Assembly (NCBI GenBank): GCA_024349765.1
Contig: AP026073.1
Span: 4,650,001-4,714,000 of the forward strand
Length of the DNA stretch: 64,000 bases
Reading direction: 5' to 3'
Source: Streptomyces nigrescens
Lineage (GTDB): Bacteria > Actinomycetota > Actinomycetes > Streptomycetales > Streptomycetaceae
Shown here: positions 25,451 through 33,886 of the stretch, in pieces
Position numbering within the stretch: position 1 is the stretch's first letter
Layout of the letters: every line of letters starts with the position of its first letter
Made by a program: the position numbers and the translations under genes
Notes under the pieces: model-generated
Told to the model about the DNA's origin: nothing
Seen by the model: the letters and a program-made list of their open reading frames with translations, nothing else
The model's database searches: none

Positions 25451-25888
25451 CCCCACGTAGCCGTCTGTCCCGCCGTCGGGCTTGTTCGCCGTTGCGCCTG
25501 GCGGCGGGCGTGGTGTTGTCGGGTGCGGTGCCGGCCCTCCAGACTTCGTCCTCCGGTCCAGCCCCTCCCGTGAGTGGGAGGTAAGAGGTGGTTGGGGGCG
25601 GGCCTCATCCGTTGCCTGCGGGCACATGGACGTCACGTGCACCCCCACCACCGTTTTCTTCTCCCCTCACGGGAGGGGACGGGCCGGAGGGGCCGGTTGT
25701 GTGGACGTAAAGCGTCAGCAGTCCACACAACCGGCCCCGGAGGCCCGTCACCGCACCCACAAACCACCCGGCCCGCCGCAGGCGCAACGGCGAGACCACC
25801 CGCGGCGCCGCAGACAAGTACGTGGGAGGCGCCGCAAAGCGCACAACGGCGAGCAAGCCCCGCGGCGGGAAAGACGGGTACGTAGGGC
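25451..25888. repeat. Complex palindromic element: one inverted and two tandem copies of a ~58-bp unit enclosing two hairpins
   Basis: Copy A (25451-25509) is the reverse complement of copies B (25771-25827) and C (25828-25888), which are in tandem. A and B share GCCCGCCGC(C)AGGCGCAACGGCGA with a single extra base; A and C share AACGGCGA/GCAAGCCC, CGGCGGGA/CAGACGG and TACGTGGG/TAGGG blocks. Between them are a first hairpin (CCCCTCCCGTGAG 25562-25574 with 25666-25678, plus GGTGGTTGGGGG 25587-25598 with CCCCCACCACC 25642-25652) and a second one. The second has an 18-bp perfect stem (25689-25706 with 25721-25738), extended by GACGGGCC/GGCCCGTC beyond a symmetric GGA/GGA internal loop. No convincing gene lies here. 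Position: directly after the dehydrogenase stop and ending 48 bp before dnaK. Confidence 0.85.
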
Positions 25889-25936
25889 AATATGGGACAA
25901 TTTGAGCGCCCAGGGCCGCTACGTGAGGAGAAGACC

Positions 25937-27820
25937 ATGGCACGTGCAGTGGGTATCGACCTCGGTACGACGAATTCGGTGGTCAGCGTGCTGGAGGGCG
26001 GCGAGCCCACGGTGATCACCAACGCCGAGGGGGCCCGCACGACCCCGTCGGTGGTGGGGTTCGCCAAGGGTGGGGAGGTGCTGGTCGGGGAGATCGCCAA
26101 GCGGCAGGCCGTGACCAACATCGACCGCACCGCGCGGTCGGTCAAGCGCCACATGGGCGAGTCGGACTGGCGCTTCCCCGCCAGCGGCGACATCGACGGC
26201 AAGCGGTACACCGCCCAGGAGATCTCCGCGCGGGTGCTGCAGAAGCTCAAGCGCGACGCCGAGGACTACCTGGGCGAGGACGTGACGGACGCCGTCGTCA
26301 CCGTTCCGGCCTACTTCAACGACGCGCAGCGCACCGCCACGAAGGAGGCCGGGGAGATCGCCGGCCTGCGGGTGCTGCGGATCGTCAACGAGCCGACCGC
26401 CGCGGCGCTGGCGTACGGGCTGGACAAGGAGAACGACCAGACGATCCTGGTCTTCGACCTCGGTGGCGGCACCTTCGACGTCTCGCTGCTGGAGATCGGC
26501 GAGGGCGTGGTCGAGGTCAAGGCCACGAACGGCGACACCCATCTGGGCGGTGACGACTGGGACCAGCGGATCGTCGATCACCTGGCCAAGCAGTTCAAGA
26601 ACGCGTACGGCATCGACCTGTCGAACGACAAGATGGCCACCCAGCGGCTGCGGGAGGCCGCGGAGAAGGCGAAGATCGAGCTGTCGGCGGCCACCGAGAC
26701 CACGATCAACCTGCCGTATCTGAGCGCCTCGGCCGAGGGCCCGCTGCACCTGGACGAGAAGCTCACCCGCTCGCAGTTCCAGCAGCTCACCGCGGACCTC
26801 CTGGAGCGCTGCAAGACGCCGTTCCACAACGCGGTGAAGGACGCCGGGATCAACCTCTCGGACATCAACCACGTGATCCTGGTCGGCGGTTCGACCCGGA
26901 TGCCCGCGGTGACCGATCTGGTCAAGGAGCTCACCGGCAAGGACCCGCACAAGGGTGTGAACCCCGACGAGGTCGTGGCCGTGGGGGCCGCCCTGCAGGC
27001 CGGCGTCCTCAAGGGCGAGGTCAAGGACGTCCTGCTCCTCGACGTCACCCCGCTGTCCCTCGGCATCGAGACCAAGGGCGGCATCATGACCAAGCTCATC
27101 GAGCGGAACACCACGATCCCGACCAAGCGCTCGGAGATCTTCACCACCGCCGAGGACAACCAGTCGTCCGTGCAGATCCAGGTCTACCAGGGCGAACGCG
27201 AGATCGCGGCGTACAACAAGAAGCTCGGGATGTTCCAGCTCACCGGCCTGCCGCCGGCCCCGCGCGGGGTGCCGCAGATCGAGGTCTCCTTCGACATCGA
27301 CGCCAACGGCATCATGCACGTGACCGCGAAGGACCTGGGCACGGGCAAGGAGCAGAAGATGACCGTCACCGGCGGCTCCTCGCTGCCGAAGGACGACATC
27401 GACCAGATGGTGCGCGACGCCGAACGGCACGCCGAGGAGGACCGGCAGCGCCGCGAGGCCGCGGAGACCCGCAACCAGGGCGAGCAGCTCGTCTACCAGA
27501 CCGAGAAGTTCCTCAAGGACAACGAGGACAAGGTCCCCGGTGAGATCAAGACCGAGGTCGAGACCGCCGTCGGTGAGCTGAAGGAGAAGCTCAAGGGCGA
27601 GGACACCGCCGTGATCCGCACCGCCACCGAGAAGGTCGCGGCCGTCTCCCAGAAGCTCGGCCAGGCCATGTACGCCGACGCCCAGGCCGCGCAGGCCGCC
27701 GCGGGTGGCGGCGGAGCCGCCGGGGGCGACGCGGGTGAACAGGGCCGGTCGGACGCCGCCGACGACGTCGTGGACGCCGAGATCATCGACGACGACAAGC
27801 GGGAGGGAGGCACGCCATGA
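25937..27820 (+). CDS. dnaK: Hsp70 chaperone DnaK (second-type locus, dnaK-grpE only)
   Basis: ATP-dependent cytoplasmic chaperone, 627 aa. Nucleotide-binding domain motifs are [11 protein letters not shown] at the N-terminus, [18 protein letters not shown], and [13 protein letters not shown]. Linker [19 protein letters not shown], then the substrate-binding beta-domain and helical lid. The C-terminus ends in a disordered Gly/Ala/Asp-rich tail with [13 protein letters not shown] 25937 has GAGGAG 6 nt upstream. Its TGA overlaps the grpE ATG (ATGA). Unlike the standard Streptomyces dnaK-grpE-dnaJ-hspR operon, no dnaJ or hspR follows, and no HAIR inverted repeat (CTTGAGT-N7-ACTCAAG) is seen upstream. 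Probably a paralogous stress chaperone under different control. Confidence 0.96.
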   Translation: MARAVGIDLGTTNSVVSVLEGGEPTVITNAEGARTTPSVVGFAKGGEVLVGEIAKRQAVTNIDRTARSVKRHMGESDWRFPASGDIDGKRYTAQEISARVLQKLKRDAEDYLGEDVTDAVVTVPAYFNDAQRTATKEAGEIAGLRVLRIVNEPTAAALAYGLDKENDQTILVFDLGGGTFDVSLLEIGEGVVEVKATNGDTHLGGDDWDQRIVDHLAKQFKNAYGIDLSNDKMATQRLREAAEKAKIELSAATETTINLPYLSASAEGPLHLDEKLTRSQFQQLTADLLERCKTPFHNAVKDAGINLSDINHVILVGGSTRMPAVTDLVKELTGKDPHKGVNPDEVVAVGAALQAGVLKGEVKDVLLLDVTPLSLGIETKGGIMTKLIERNTTIPTKRSEIFTTAEDNQSSVQIQVYQGEREIAAYNKKLGMFQLTGLPPAPRGVPQIEVSFDIDANGIMHVTAKDLGTGKEQKMTVTGGSSLPKDDIDQMVRDAERHAEEDRQRREAAETRNQGEQLVYQTEKFLKDNEDKVPGEIKTEVETAVGELKEKLKGEDTAVIRTATEKVAAVSQKLGQAMYADAQAAQAAAGGGGAAGGDAGEQGRSDAADDVVDAEIIDDDKREGGTP

Positions 27821-28506
27821 GCCGCCCGACGCGGATCCGCGGCACATCCCGGCCACCGCTGGCCATAGTCGGTAGCGGCACGGACCGGGCGGACCGGCCG
27901 GAGCTCGGGCGGCGCGGACCGGGCGCCGGCTCCCGGAGCGGGGCCGGTTCCCCGCCGCGTACCGACCGGGACACCGGTCCCCCGCCGTTCCGCGTGTCCG
28001 AGGAGGCCGGTACGACCTCCCAGGAGGCGGTGCTCCGCGCCGAGCTGCGGCAGCGCACCGCCGAACTGCAGGAGCGCACGGCCGATCTGCAGCGCCTCAA
28101 GGCCGAGTACGACAACTACCGCAAGCGGGTGCACCGGGACCGGCTGGCGGTCGGCGAGATCGCCGTGGCCAATGTGCTGGGGCGGCTGCTGCCCGTGCTC
28201 GACGCCGTGGAGGAGGCGGCCGGGCAGGGCGAGGTCACGGATGGCTTCGGGCGGGTCGCCCGGGCGCTGGTGGCCGAACTGACCGCGCTGGGCCTGATCT
28301 CCTTCGGCAGCGTGGGCGACGCCTTCGATCCGGAGATCCACGAGGCCGTCACGTTCACGGCGGTGAGCCGTCCCGAAAGCCCCCCGGGTGCCGTGTGCAC
28401 GGCGGTGCTGCGGCAGGGGTACCGCGTCGGTGACCACCTGCTGCGTCCCGCGCAGGTCTCGGTCACGGGCGATCCGCCCGCGGCTCCGGCCCGTCCGTCC
28501 TGGTGA
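27817..28506 (+). CDS. grpE: GrpE-family nucleotide exchange factor
   Basis: Exchange factor for DnaK, 229 aa. Residues 1-65 are a basic, Pro/Arg/Gly-rich tail. Then come a long coiled-coil helix ([20 protein letters not shown]) and the GrpE signature ([15 protein letters not shown]). The C-terminal beta-domain ([14 protein letters not shown], then [20 protein letters not shown]) contacts the DnaK lobe. It overlaps dnaK by the ATGA junction, so the two are translationally coupled. Its last 44 bp overlap the 3' end of the convergent PP2C gene. Confidence 0.94.
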   Translation: MSRPTRIRGTSRPPLAIVGSGTDRADRPELGRRGPGAGSRSGAGSPPRTDRDTGPPPFRVSEEAGTTSQEAVLRAELRQRTAELQERTADLQRLKAEYDNYRKRVHRDRLAVGEIAVANVLGRLLPVLDAVEEAAGQGEVTDGFGRVARALVAELTALGLISFGSVGDAFDPEIHEAVTFTAVSRPESPPGAVCTAVLRQGYRVGDHLLRPAQVSVTGDPPAAPARPSW

Positions 28507-29596
28507 GCGCGATGAGGGCGACGTCGTCGCCGAGGGTTCCGCCGGCGTACGCGAGCAGGTCGTCGCGGAGGCGCGCCACCAGCGCGCCCGGGTCCCGCTC
28601 GGTGCAGGCGGCGACCCGGTCCGGCAGCCGGTAGAACGCGCCGGTCGCGTCCCGCGCCTCGATCACCCCGTCCGTGTACAGCAGGAGCAGGTCGCCGGGT
28701 GCGAAGTCGAACGTCTCGACCTGGTAGTCGCCCTCCGACGGGGCGCCGATGCCGAGGGGCAGCGCGGGTTCCTGGACCTCCAGGGAACGGACCTTGCCCT
28801 CCCGTAGCAGGAGCGGCGGCGGGTGCCCGCAGTTCACCATCGTGAGGAACGGCTCGTCGTGGTGGACGTCCAGCACCACCGCGGTCACGAAGGACTCCGT
28901 GGGCTCGGGATCGCCTGCGGTGCGGTGCGCGGTGTTCCAGTGCACGGAGTTCCCCAGGTGGGCGGCGATGCCCGGCAGGGAGAGGTTGCGGTAGGCGGAG
29001 CCCTGGAAGGCGCCGATCAGCACCGCCGCCTCCCCGATGGCGGACAGTCCCTTGCCGCGGACGTCGCCGACGACCAGTCGGGTGGCCCCGGGGGTGGGCG
29101 CCACCGCGTAGAGGTCGCCGCCGATCAGCGCCTCGGCGTCGGCGGCGAGGTAGGTGGCGGCGATCCGGAGCGGGCCGATGCGTTCGGGCAGCGGCCGCAT
29201 CAGGACCTGCTGCGCCGCGACGGCCACCGACTGCACCCGGCTGAGCCGCCGCTGGTGCCGGTCCTGGACGTACCGGAAGACGGTGACGAGCACGGAGATC
29301 ACCAGCAGGGCGGCGATCTGCGCCTGGTGATTGGGCGTCATCAGACCGCCGTGCAGGGTGCCGATGATGATCTGGGCCGCCACCGCGAGGGCACCGACCG
29401 CACCGGTAAGGCCGGGCCCGGCGAAGGAGGCGGTGATCGCGGGCGCGGCGACCAGGAACGGTCCGAGGTGGATGCTCGCCGGGGAGTTGATGTCCACCAC
29501 CGTCACGGCCACGATGATCGCCAGCGGGACGACCAGCAGGCCGGGGCTCCACCGCCGGAAGCCGGCGCGCTGAGCTGGACCGTGCCGGAGGCGCAT
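28463..29596 (-). CDS. Membrane-anchored SpoIIE/PP2C-type phosphatase
   Basis: 377-aa Ser/Thr phosphatase of the RsbU/SpoIIE class, which acts on anti-sigma-factor antagonists. The N-terminus has about four transmembrane helices (residues about 18-110: LLVVPLAIIVAVTVVDIN, FLVAAPAITASFAG, GAVGALAVAAQIIIG, AALLVISVLVTVF). A short linker (RYVQDRHQRRLSRVQSVAVA) precedes the PP2C domain. Mn-binding Asp residues lie in GGDLYAVAP, VVGDVRGKG, LLYTDGVIEARD and GDDVALIAL. No PAS, GAF or kinase domain. Convergent with dnaK-grpE, overlapping grpE by 44 bp. Confidence 0.92.
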   Translation of the reverse strand: MRLRHGPAQRAGFRRWSPGLLVVPLAIIVAVTVVDINSPASIHLGPFLVAAPAITASFAGPGLTGAVGALAVAAQIIIGTLHGGLMTPNHQAQIAALLVISVLVTVFRYVQDRHQRRLSRVQSVAVAAQQVLMRPLPERIGPLRIAATYLAADAEALIGGDLYAVAPTPGATRLVVGDVRGKGLSAIGEAAVLIGAFQGSAYRNLSLPGIAAHLGNSVHWNTAHRTAGDPEPTESFVTAVVLDVHHDEPFLTMVNCGHPPPLLLREGKVRSLEVQEPALPLGIGAPSEGDYQVETFDFAPGDLLLLYTDGVIEARDATGAFYRLPDRVAACTERDPGALVARLRDDLLAYAGGTLGDDVALIALTRTDGPEPRADRP

Positions 29597-29641
29597 AACT
29601 CCTCTTTACACCCCTCCCGACCTCCGTGCCGGGAAACGGAC

Positions 29642-29670
29642 GGACCCCGGGACCGTGGGTCCCGGGGTCC
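29642..29670 (-). terminator. Terminator hairpin of the double-glycine peptide gene
   Basis: GGACCCCGGGACC (29642-29654), GTG loop, exact complement (29658-29670). The 13-bp perfect stem lies 48 bp beyond the stop codon of the minus-strand peptide gene and 45 bp upstream of the PP2C start. Confidence 0.88.
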
Positions 29671-29717
29671 TGGCCGACGCGGTGCCGCGCCGGCCTCCGC
29701 AGATCTGCCGTGACGTC

Positions 29718-29924
29718 TCAGACGTCGCTGGTCTGCACGGTGGCGAGACCGGCCAGCTGCCCGACGGGCAGGGTGGGGACGAGCGACTGGGCGGTGCCGA
29801 CGACGTCGCCGATGGCCACCGCGCCACCGTGGCCGGCCACCTCGGCACCGGCGCTGGCGAGACCACCGGAAATGTTGTCCAGCTCGCTGTCGGCAATCTC
29901 GCAGGTCTCGACGATGTCACGCAT
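29718..29924 (-). CDS. Putative double-glycine leader peptide precursor
   Basis: 68 aa. The N-terminus MRDIVETCEIADSELDNISGG has the acidic/hydrophobic E/D-x-x-L-D-x-I-S-G-G pattern of bacteriocin and RiPP leaders cleaved after Gly-Gly by C39 peptidase-transporters. The predicted 47-residue core is Ala/Gly/Val-rich, has no Cys, and ends in TVQTSDV; it therefore does not look like a lanthipeptide core despite the leader type. ATG 29924 has GGAAGGG 6 nt upstream. It is free-standing with its own terminator; no transporter, peptidase or modification gene lies within several kb. Could be an unmodified secreted peptide or a signal. The gene is well supported; the role is inference. Confidence 0.75.
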   Translation of the reverse strand: MRDIVETCEIADSELDNISGGLASAGAEVAGHGGAVAIGDVVGTAQSLVPTLPVGQLAGLATVQTSDV

Positions 29925-30419
29925 GACGTGCCCTTCCTTCATTACTCTCAATTTTCCTGGCGGACACCGCGCGGAATTCATGCACACCACATGCAAGAAA
30001 AATTACGCACGGTCCTGCGGCAGCAGACTTCGCCGCCCGATAATCCGGGCCGCAGTGATCAATCTGCCGCACGGGAAGGATGCAATCACGCCGACGAAGC
30101 GTCAGGCAACCTGCCCCCCAATTTCCTTTCCGGATGTTCACGTTCGCCCCCACAACCCCGCTGAAGTGCAGCTTTGTCAGTCAGCGGGTGACGAATCCAC
30201 CGAACCGCACACCCACGGAAGCAACGTCTCGGCCATTGTGAAAAGCCGCCGCATCCGAGGAAAAGACATCGCACCGGGCCGCGACTGGACATATCTGCAT
30301 TTACGTTTCGACGTGGGATGCGGGGGCCGAGATGACCAGAGATGTCGGGATGTATGACCCGACGGCCCATACAATTGACCAGGCCGGACGAAAGCGGCAC
30401 CTTCCGGCGTCCGGGGCGA
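29925..30419. other. Gene-free, less GC-rich region upstream of the double-glycine peptide gene
   Basis: About 495 bp with noticeably more A/T than its surroundings (e.g. 29940-30060 and 30180-30360), likely holding the peptide promoter on the minus strand. Open frames cross it, but none has an SD with consistent codon bias. Its composition is compatible with an ancient insertion or a long regulatory leader; nothing specific is recognised. Confidence 0.4.
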
Positions 30420-30686
30420 TTACCGGACGTCGAAGCCCGACAACCCCTGGGGTTCCTCCGCCGTCACCGAGACCGCGTCGACGACCGCCGCCGGCGGCCC
30501 CTGGTGCGCCCACTCCACCAGCCTGTCCACGCTCTCCGGATCGCCCTCGAACACGGCCTCCACGGTTCCGTCCGGGACGTTGCGCACCCAGCCGGCCACG
30601 CCCTGCGCCTCGGCGGTACGCCGGCAGGTGTCGCGGAAGAACACCCCCTGCACGGTCCCCGAGACCACCACCCGCCTGCGGATCAT
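30420..30686 (-). CDS. acyP: Acylphosphatase
   Basis: 88-aa cytoplasmic enzyme hydrolysing acyl phosphates such as acetyl or carbamoyl phosphate. The catalytic pair is in place: Arg18 in VQGVFFRDT and Asn36 in GWVRNVPDG. The GT-V-AVFEG segment and the C-terminal FDVR strand complete the ferredoxin-like fold. A 17-bp tandem repeat lies in its upstream region. Confidence 0.93.
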   Translation of the reverse strand: MIRRRVVVSGTVQGVFFRDTCRRTAEAQGVAGWVRNVPDGTVEAVFEGDPESVDRLVEWAHQGPPAAVVDAVSVTAEEPQGLSGFDVR

Positions 30687-30710
30687 CGGTCCTCACCTCG
30701 CGTCATGGCT

Positions 30711-30778
30711 GCCCTCTCCTCACGTCCGCGCTCTCGTCAGGGCTGTGCTCTCATCACGGCTGTGCTCTCGTCACGGCT
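30711..30778. repeat. Four tandem ~17-bp repeats upstream of acyP
   Basis: Units GCCCTCTCCTCACGTCC (degenerate), GCGCTCTCGTCAGGGCT, GTGCTCTCATCACGGCT and GTGCTCTCGTCACGGCT at 30711-30727, 30728-30744, 30745-30761 and 30762-30778. They begin 25 bp upstream of the acyP start. A period of 17 bp is not a multiple of the helical turn. Could be neutral or part of the promoter. Confidence 0.88.
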
Positions 30779-30842
30779 GCGCCGCACCCGGTCCGGTCCG
30801 GATCATCGGCTCCGCGGCTTCCGGATGTCCGGACCCCGGGGC

Positions 30843-31616
30843 TCACCCGGCGAAGCCACGCCCGGACGGCGTACGGCTGACCGCCCGCCCGGTGGCCGCC
30901 ACCGCCCGCGCGAACACGGTCGCGTCGCGCACGGCCGCGCCGCCCGGGTCGTTGTTGAAGTACGCGTACACATCGGCCCGGTCCGGCCAGGTGTCGGCGA
31001 TCCGGCGTGCCCAGGTGGCGAGCGCCTTACTGCCGTAGCGCGGCCAGGGTGCTGCCCGGCCCTCGTGGAACCGCACGTAGCCCCAGTCGGTGGTCCGCCA
31101 CAGCGGGGCCACCGGACGGGACCCCCGGTCCGCCCAGCACAGCGCCGCGCCCCGGCGCTCCAGTACCGCGCGGACCTCCTCGGTCCACCACGAGTCGTGC
31201 CGGGGCTCGACGGCCACCCGGGTACCGGCCGGGAAGCAGTCGAGGCAGGCGTCCAGCAGCCCGGCGTCCCGCCGCAGCGTGGGCGGCAGTTGGAGCAGTA
31301 CGGGCCCCAGCCGCGGCCCCAGGGCGGCGGCCCGTGACATCAGCCGGTCCACCGGCTCCTCGGGGGTGCGCAGCCGCTTGATGTGGGTCAGATAGCGGCT
31401 CGCCTTGACGGCCATCACGAAGCCGTCCGGGGTCCTCTCCCGCCAGTCGGCGAAGGTCTTCTCCTCGGGCAGCCGGTAGAAGGCCGCATTGCTCTCGACG
31501 GTCGCGAACCCCCGCGCGTACTCCTCCAGCCACAGCCGCTGCGGCCGGTCCGGCGGGTAGAGGACACCGCGCCAGTCCTTGTACTGCCAGCCGGAAGTGC
31601 CGAGGAGGACCGTCAT
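30843..31616 (-). CDS. DUF72-family protein
   Basis: 257-aa TIM-barrel-like protein of unknown function. Family features: LLGTSGWQYKDWRGVLYP at the N-terminus, FATVESNAAFYRLP, KASRYLTHIKRL, GPVLLQLPPTL, VAVEPRHDSWW and a C-terminal DVYAYFNNDPGG. The conserved acidic and aromatic residues suggest a nucleic-acid-related or phosphoester hydrolase, but no activity has been settled. ATG 31616. Divergent from the hydrolase-P450 pair. Confidence 0.92.
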   Translation of the reverse strand: MTVLLGTSGWQYKDWRGVLYPPDRPQRLWLEEYARGFATVESNAAFYRLPEEKTFADWRERTPDGFVMAVKASRYLTHIKRLRTPEEPVDRLMSRAAALGPRLGPVLLQLPPTLRRDAGLLDACLDCFPAGTRVAVEPRHDSWWTEEVRAVLERRGAALCWADRGSRPVAPLWRTTDWGYVRFHEGRAAPWPRYGSKALATWARRIADTWPDRADVYAYFNNDPGGAAVRDATVFARAVAATGRAVSRTPSGRGFAG

Positions 31617-31733
31617 GCCCGGATGCCTGCCCGTTGGTGCGCACGCCCTATCAGGACGCCAACAGGGCGCCATCAGGGCCCCGCCTGCCTCACGGCCCCC
31701 GCCCGCGCCGGGACGCCCTTGCGGAGGCGGGTG

Positions 31734-32594
31734 GTGACGGTCAGTGTGGGGCCCGTGACTTCCTTCGTCCTGCCCCACGCCCTGCACGGCAGGGGCCCGC
31801 ACAAGGTCATCGCCGTCCACGGGTGGTTCGCCGACCGGTCCGCCTTCGCCCCGCTCCTTCCCGACCTCGACCGCTCCGCCTTCCAGTACGCGCTGGTCGA
31901 TCTCCGGGGCTACGGCGAGGCGCAGGACGCGGCCGGCGCGTACACCACGGCGGAGGGCGCGGCCGATGTGCTGGCGCTCGCCGACCGGCTGGGCTGGGAC
32001 CGGTTCTCGATGATCGGCCATTCGATGGGCGGCAGCGTCGTCCAGCGGGTGCTGGCCGCGGCCCCGGCACGCGTCCGGCGGCTGGTCGGCATCTCGCCGG
32101 TGCCCGCCTCCGGGTTTCCGCTGCCGCCGGACCAGTGGGCGCTGTTCTCCTCGGCGGCGCACGCCCCGGACAGCCGGCGGGCCATCATCGACCTCACGTC
32201 CGGTGGCCGGCGCCCCGACGCCTGGCTGGACCGGATGGTGCGGCGGTCGCTGGAGCGCAGCAACCCGACGGCGTTCCGCACCTGGCTGGACTCCTGGGCC
32301 GGCGAGGGCTTCGCCGACGACGTCGACGGTTCGCCGGTGCCGGCGCTGGCGGTGACCGGCGCCCTGGATCCCGCGCTCACCGCCGATCTGACCCGCCGGA
32401 CGTGGCTGCGGTGGTACGCCAACAGCCAGCTGATCGAGCTGTCGGCGGCCGGGCACTACGCGATGGACGAGACGCCGCTGGAGCTGATCCGCGCCGTCGA
32501 GGACTTCCTGCGCGCGGACGGCGACGGGGACGGCCACGGGAACGGGGACCGGCGCCGCGGTGCCGGGGCCCCCGACGGGCCGGTGGCCCGATGA
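31734..32594 (+). CDS. Alpha/beta hydrolase
   Basis: 286-aa alpha/beta-hydrolase fold esterase, lactonase or haloperoxidase-like enzyme. Nucleophile Ser in GHSMGGSV, oxyanion HG in IAVHGWFADRS, acidic residue in VTGALDP, and catalytic His in SAAGHYAMDETP. The C-terminus is a short Gly/Asp/Arg-rich tail. GTG 31734 has GGAGG 6 nt upstream; nearby GTG codons are alternatives. Its stop overlaps the P450 start (ATGA at 32591-32594), so the two are translationally coupled and may act on one substrate. Confidence 0.88.
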   Translation: MTVSVGPVTSFVLPHALHGRGPHKVIAVHGWFADRSAFAPLLPDLDRSAFQYALVDLRGYGEAQDAAGAYTTAEGAADVLALADRLGWDRFSMIGHSMGGSVVQRVLAAAPARVRRLVGISPVPASGFPLPPDQWALFSSAAHAPDSRRAIIDLTSGGRRPDAWLDRMVRRSLERSNPTAFRTWLDSWAGEGFADDVDGSPVPALAVTGALDPALTADLTRRTWLRWYANSQLIELSAAGHYAMDETPLELIRAVEDFLRADGDGDGHGNGDRRRGAGAPDGPVAR

Positions 32595-33886
32595 CGTCGT
32601 CGGCCGCCGACGCCACCCGGATACCCGACGTCTTCGACCCCCGCGGCTACGCCCAGGGGCTGCCGCACACCGCCTACCGGCTGCTGCGCGACCGCCGTCC
32701 GGTGGCCTGGCAGGAGGAGCACGAGGTCCTCGGCTGGCCCGCCGGGCCCGGTTTCTGGGCGGTCACCCGGCACGCCGATGTCGTCCGGGTCCTGAAGGAC
32801 GCCCGCACCTTCTCCTCGCACCTGGGCGCCACCCAGATCCGCGATCCGGACCCCGCCGACCTGCCGTTCATCCGGCGCATGATGCTCAATCAGGACGCTC
32901 CGGTCCACGGGCGGCTGCGCCGGCTGGTGAGCCGGGCCTTCACCCGCGGCCGGATCGACCGCTTCGAGACGGTGGTACGCGACCGGGCCCGCGGCCTGCT
33001 GACCGCGGCACTCGATGCCGCGCGCACGGGGAGCGGCGTGGCCGACCTGGTCACCACCGTCACCGACGACTACGCGCTGCTCAACCTCGCCGACCTGCTC
33101 GGCGTGCCGCCCGGTGAACGCGGGCTGCTGCTGGACTGGACCCGGCGCGTCATCGGCTACCAGGACCCGGACGAATCCGGTCCGCCGGCGTCCGGACCGG
33201 ACGGCCGTCCGGCCGACCCGCGCTCACCGGCGATGCTGCAGGACATGTTCGCGTTCGCGCGGGAGCTGGCCGCCCACAAGCGGCGGCACCCCGGCGACGA
33301 CGTGATGACGGTCCTCGCCGCGGACCGCGAACTGGCCACGCCCGAGCTGGAGATGTTCTTCTTCCTGCTGACCATCGCGGGGAACGACACGGTACGCAGC
33401 GCGGCGCCCGGCGGCCTGCTGGCGTTGGCCCGGCACCCGGACGCCTACCGCGCACTGCGCGCCGGTGCCGTGGCGACGGCCTCGTGCGTGGAGGAGCTGC
33501 TGCGCTGGCATCCGCCGGTGCTCAGCTTCCGCCGTACCGCGGCGTGCGGCACGGAGCTTGCCGGCCGCCCGATCCGCGCCGGTGAGAAGGTGGTGGTCTT
33601 CCACGGCTCGGCCAACTACGACGAGCGGGTGTTCCCCGCCCCGCACCGGCTGGACCTCGCCCGTACGCCCAACCCCCATGTCTCCTTCGGCGACGGTCCG
33701 CACGTCTGCCTGGGCGCCCATCTCGCCCGGCTGCAGCTTCGGGTGCTCTACGAGGAGACCCGCGTCCTGCTGCCCGCCCTCGAACTCGCCGCCCCGCCAC
33801 GGCACTTGGTGTCGAACTTCATCCACGGCCTCAAGTCCCTGCCGCTGCGGCTCCTCCCGTCCGGTGGGGACCGGCCACCGGGCTGA
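32591..33886 (+). CDS. Cytochrome P450 (CYP124/125/142-like)
   Basis: 431-aa soluble haem monooxygenase. I-helix oxygen-binding motif AGNDT (the Asn-containing version seen in CYP124/125/142-type sterol or branched-lipid hydroxylases), ExxR at about residues 302-305 (EELLRW), and haem-ligand Cys at about 373 in FGDGPHVCLGAH. Needs a ferredoxin and reductase; none is adjacent, though an FprA gene lies at 6.9 kb. Coupled to the alpha/beta hydrolase. Its 3' end overlaps the convergent XRE gene by 56 bp. Substrate class is inferred from the I-helix only. Confidence 0.93.
   Translation: MTSSAADATRIPDVFDPRGYAQGLPHTAYRLLRDRRPVAWQEEHEVLGWPAGPGFWAVTRHADVVRVLKDARTFSSHLGATQIRDPDPADLPFIRRMMLNQDAPVHGRLRRLVSRAFTRGRIDRFETVVRDRARGLLTAALDAARTGSGVADLVTTVTDDYALLNLADLLGVPPGERGLLLDWTRRVIGYQDPDESGPPASGPDGRPADPRSPAMLQDMFAFARELAAHKRRHPGDDVMTVLAADRELATPELEMFFFLLTIAGNDTVRSAAPGGLLALARHPDAYRALRAGAVATASCVEELLRWHPPVLSFRRTAACGTELAGRPIRAGEKVVVFHGSANYDERVFPAPHRLDLARTPNPHVSFGDGPHVCLGAHLARLQLRVLYEETRVLLPALELAAPPRHLVSNFIHGLKSLPLRLLPSGGDRPPG

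Noticed and set aside
25889-25936. HspR HAIR operator before dnaK
   Set aside because: Only a TTTGAG half-like string is present; the symmetric CTTGAGT-N7-ACTCAAG is missing.
25605-25943. Minus-strand 112-codon frame inside the palindromic element
   Set aside because: No SD and no codon bias; the region is explained by inverted repeats.
29718-29924. Lanthipeptide precursor interpretation
   Set aside because: The core has no cysteine and no synthetase gene is near; only the double-glycine leader is supported.
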